The notes under the pieces are model-generated. The model saw only the letters and a list, made by a program, of their open reading frames with translations, was not told where the DNA came from and searched no databases. This document shows positions 63,233 through 64,000 of a DNA stretch of 64,000 bases, piece by piece; positions within the stretch are counted from its first letter, which is position 1; each line of letters opens with the position of its first letter. The position numbers were made by a program, and so were the translations under genes. Source of the DNA: Pseudomonas vlassakiae (GTDB lineage: Bacteria > Pseudomonadota > Gammaproteobacteria > Pseudomonadales > Pseudomonadaceae); NCBI RefSeq assembly GCF_014269035.2, contig NZ_JABWRP020000017.1:1-64000 (forward strand), written 5' to 3'.

Positions 63233-63249
63233 ATGGCATAACACTTGCT
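63233..63249 (+). promoter_or_regulatory. Sigma-54 promoter of the fliL operon
   Basis: ATGGCATAACACTTGCT keeps -24 TGGCA and -12 TTGC at the right spacing, 51 bases before the fliL ATG. Confidence 0.75.
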
Positions 63250-63299
63250 CAAGCCACGTCATCCTTCTTTGAAACCCCGATGGACGACGGATTATTGGC

Positions 63300-63797
63300 A
63301 TGGCGAAGAGCGACGCAGTGAAAGACCCCGCCGCAAAAGGCAAACTCAAGCTGATCCTGCTGCTGGTGCTGGCCCTGTTGCTGGCAGTCGGCCTGTCGGT
63401 GGGCGCCACCTGGTTCATCATGCACAAGACTGAATCGGCACCCGCCCCGGAAGCAGCTGCCACCAACGGCAAGGCTCCCGCGATCTACGTGCCGCTGGCG
63501 CCCGCCTTCGTGGTCAACTTCAACCAGAACGGCCGCCAGCGCTACATGCAGCTGAGCATCACGATGCAAGGCCGTAGCCAGGCCGACCTGGACGCGCTCA
63601 CGGTGCACATGCCGGTGATCCGCAACAACCTGGTGATGATGTTCTCCGGGCAGGGCTTCGACACCCTGGCGGCCAGTTCGGTGGGCCAGGAGATGCTGCG
63701 TCAGAAAGCCACCGCGGTGGTTCAGGAAGTGGCGCAGAAGGAAGTCGGCAGGCCGGTGGTCGACCAGTTGCTGTTCACCAATTTCGTATTGCAGTAG
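63300..63797 (+). CDS. fliL: Flagellar basal body-associated protein FliL
   Basis: This 165-residue inner-membrane protein has one transmembrane helix (about 18-40, LILLLVLALLLAVGLSVGAT) and a periplasmic FliL domain (about 60-165). It supports stator function around the motor. Nine bases separate it from fliM. Confidence 0.95.
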   Translation: MAKSDAVKDPAAKGKLKLILLLVLALLLAVGLSVGATWFIMHKTESAPAPEAAATNGKAPAIYVPLAPAFVVNFNQNGRQRYMQLSITMQGRSQADLDALTVHMPVIRNNLVMMFSGQGFDTLAASSVGQEMLRQKATAVVQEVAQKEVGRPVVDQLLFTNFVLQ

Positions 63798-63806
63798 GAG
63801 TCCGCA

Positions 63807-64000
63807 ATGGCCGTACAGGACCTGCTGTCCCAGGATGAGATCGATGCCCTGTTGCATGGCGTCGACGATGGGCTGGTACAGACCGAGAGCGCTGCCGAGC
63901 CCGGCAGCATCAAAAGCTACGACCTGACCAGCCAGGATCGGATCGTGCGGGGTCGCATGCCGACCCTGGAAATGATCAACGAGCGTTTCGCCCGCTACAC
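63807..64000 (+). CDS. fliM: Flagellar motor switch protein FliM (5' part only)
   Basis: The first 64 codons of fliM are present and run off the window edge. The N-terminus MAVQDLLSQDEIDALLHGVD includes the CheY-binding motif DLLSQDEIDALL, and IVRGRMPTLEMINERFARY starts the FliM core. GTAGGAG precedes the ATG. Confidence 0.95.
   Translation, partial: MAVQDLLSQDEIDALLHGVDDGLVQTESAAEPGSIKSYDLTSQDRIVRGRMPTLEMINERFARY

Overview
The window is a high-GC gammaproteobacterial chromosome segment. Protein content and gene order (branched-chain keto acid dehydrogenase operon bkd, then the main flagellar cluster from flgM to fliM with fleQ-fleSR and hsbRA-hptB inside it) point to the Pseudomonas putida group. 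Pseudomonas-type REP palindromes (a GCGGGTxxACCCGC core flanked by CTCCCACAGGG) in many intergenic gaps agree. No rRNA, tRNA, CRISPR array, insertion sequence or phage gene is visible.

Layout. 1-5.2 kb: a secreted endonuclease I, two diguanylate cyclases and an azlCD branched-chain amino acid exporter. 5.3-10.9 kb: the bkdA1-bkdA2-bkdB-lpdV operon (minus strand) with its divergent Lrp-type regulator bkdR. 11-13.9 kb: a glutamine synthetase-like ligase and an MFS transporter. 14-18.5 kb: flgZ, flgN, flgM and flgA on the minus strand, with cheV-cheR divergent. 18.9-30.6 kb: rod, hook, ring and hook-filament junction genes (flgBCDE, a small exported protein, flgFGHIJKL). 30.6-44.8 kb: a glycosylation island inside the flagellar locus. 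It holds two giant multidomain glycosyltransferases flanking CDP-glucose synthesis (rfbF), 4,6-dehydration (rfbG), epimerisation, two C-methyltransferase-like proteins, a ketoreductase and a CmcI-like methyltransferase, followed by a KAS III (FabH-like) protein. 45-48.7 kb: flagellin fliC, flaG, cap fliD, chaperones fliS and fliT. 48.8-53.2 kb: regulators fleQ, fleS, fleR. 53.3-64 kb: fliEFGHIJ, the hsbA-hsbR-hptB signalling module, fliK, fliL and the start of fliM, which runs off the window.

How it works together. FleQ is the master activator with sigma-54. Sigma-54 type -24/-12 boxes lie before flgA, flgB, flgF, fleS, fliE, fliK and fliL. FleSR drives the later hook/basal-body genes. Sigma-28 (FliA) type boxes lie before flgM, fliC and fliS, and less clearly before cheV. 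FlgM is the anti-sigma-28 factor released on hook completion. HsbR/HsbA/HptB feed a phosphorelay into FlgM and sessility control. The sugar genes between flgL and fliC probably make a CDP-linked, C-methylated 6-deoxyhexose that the two large glycosyltransferases place on the unusually short flagellin. This last statement is inferred from domains and location and is the most novel part of the window.
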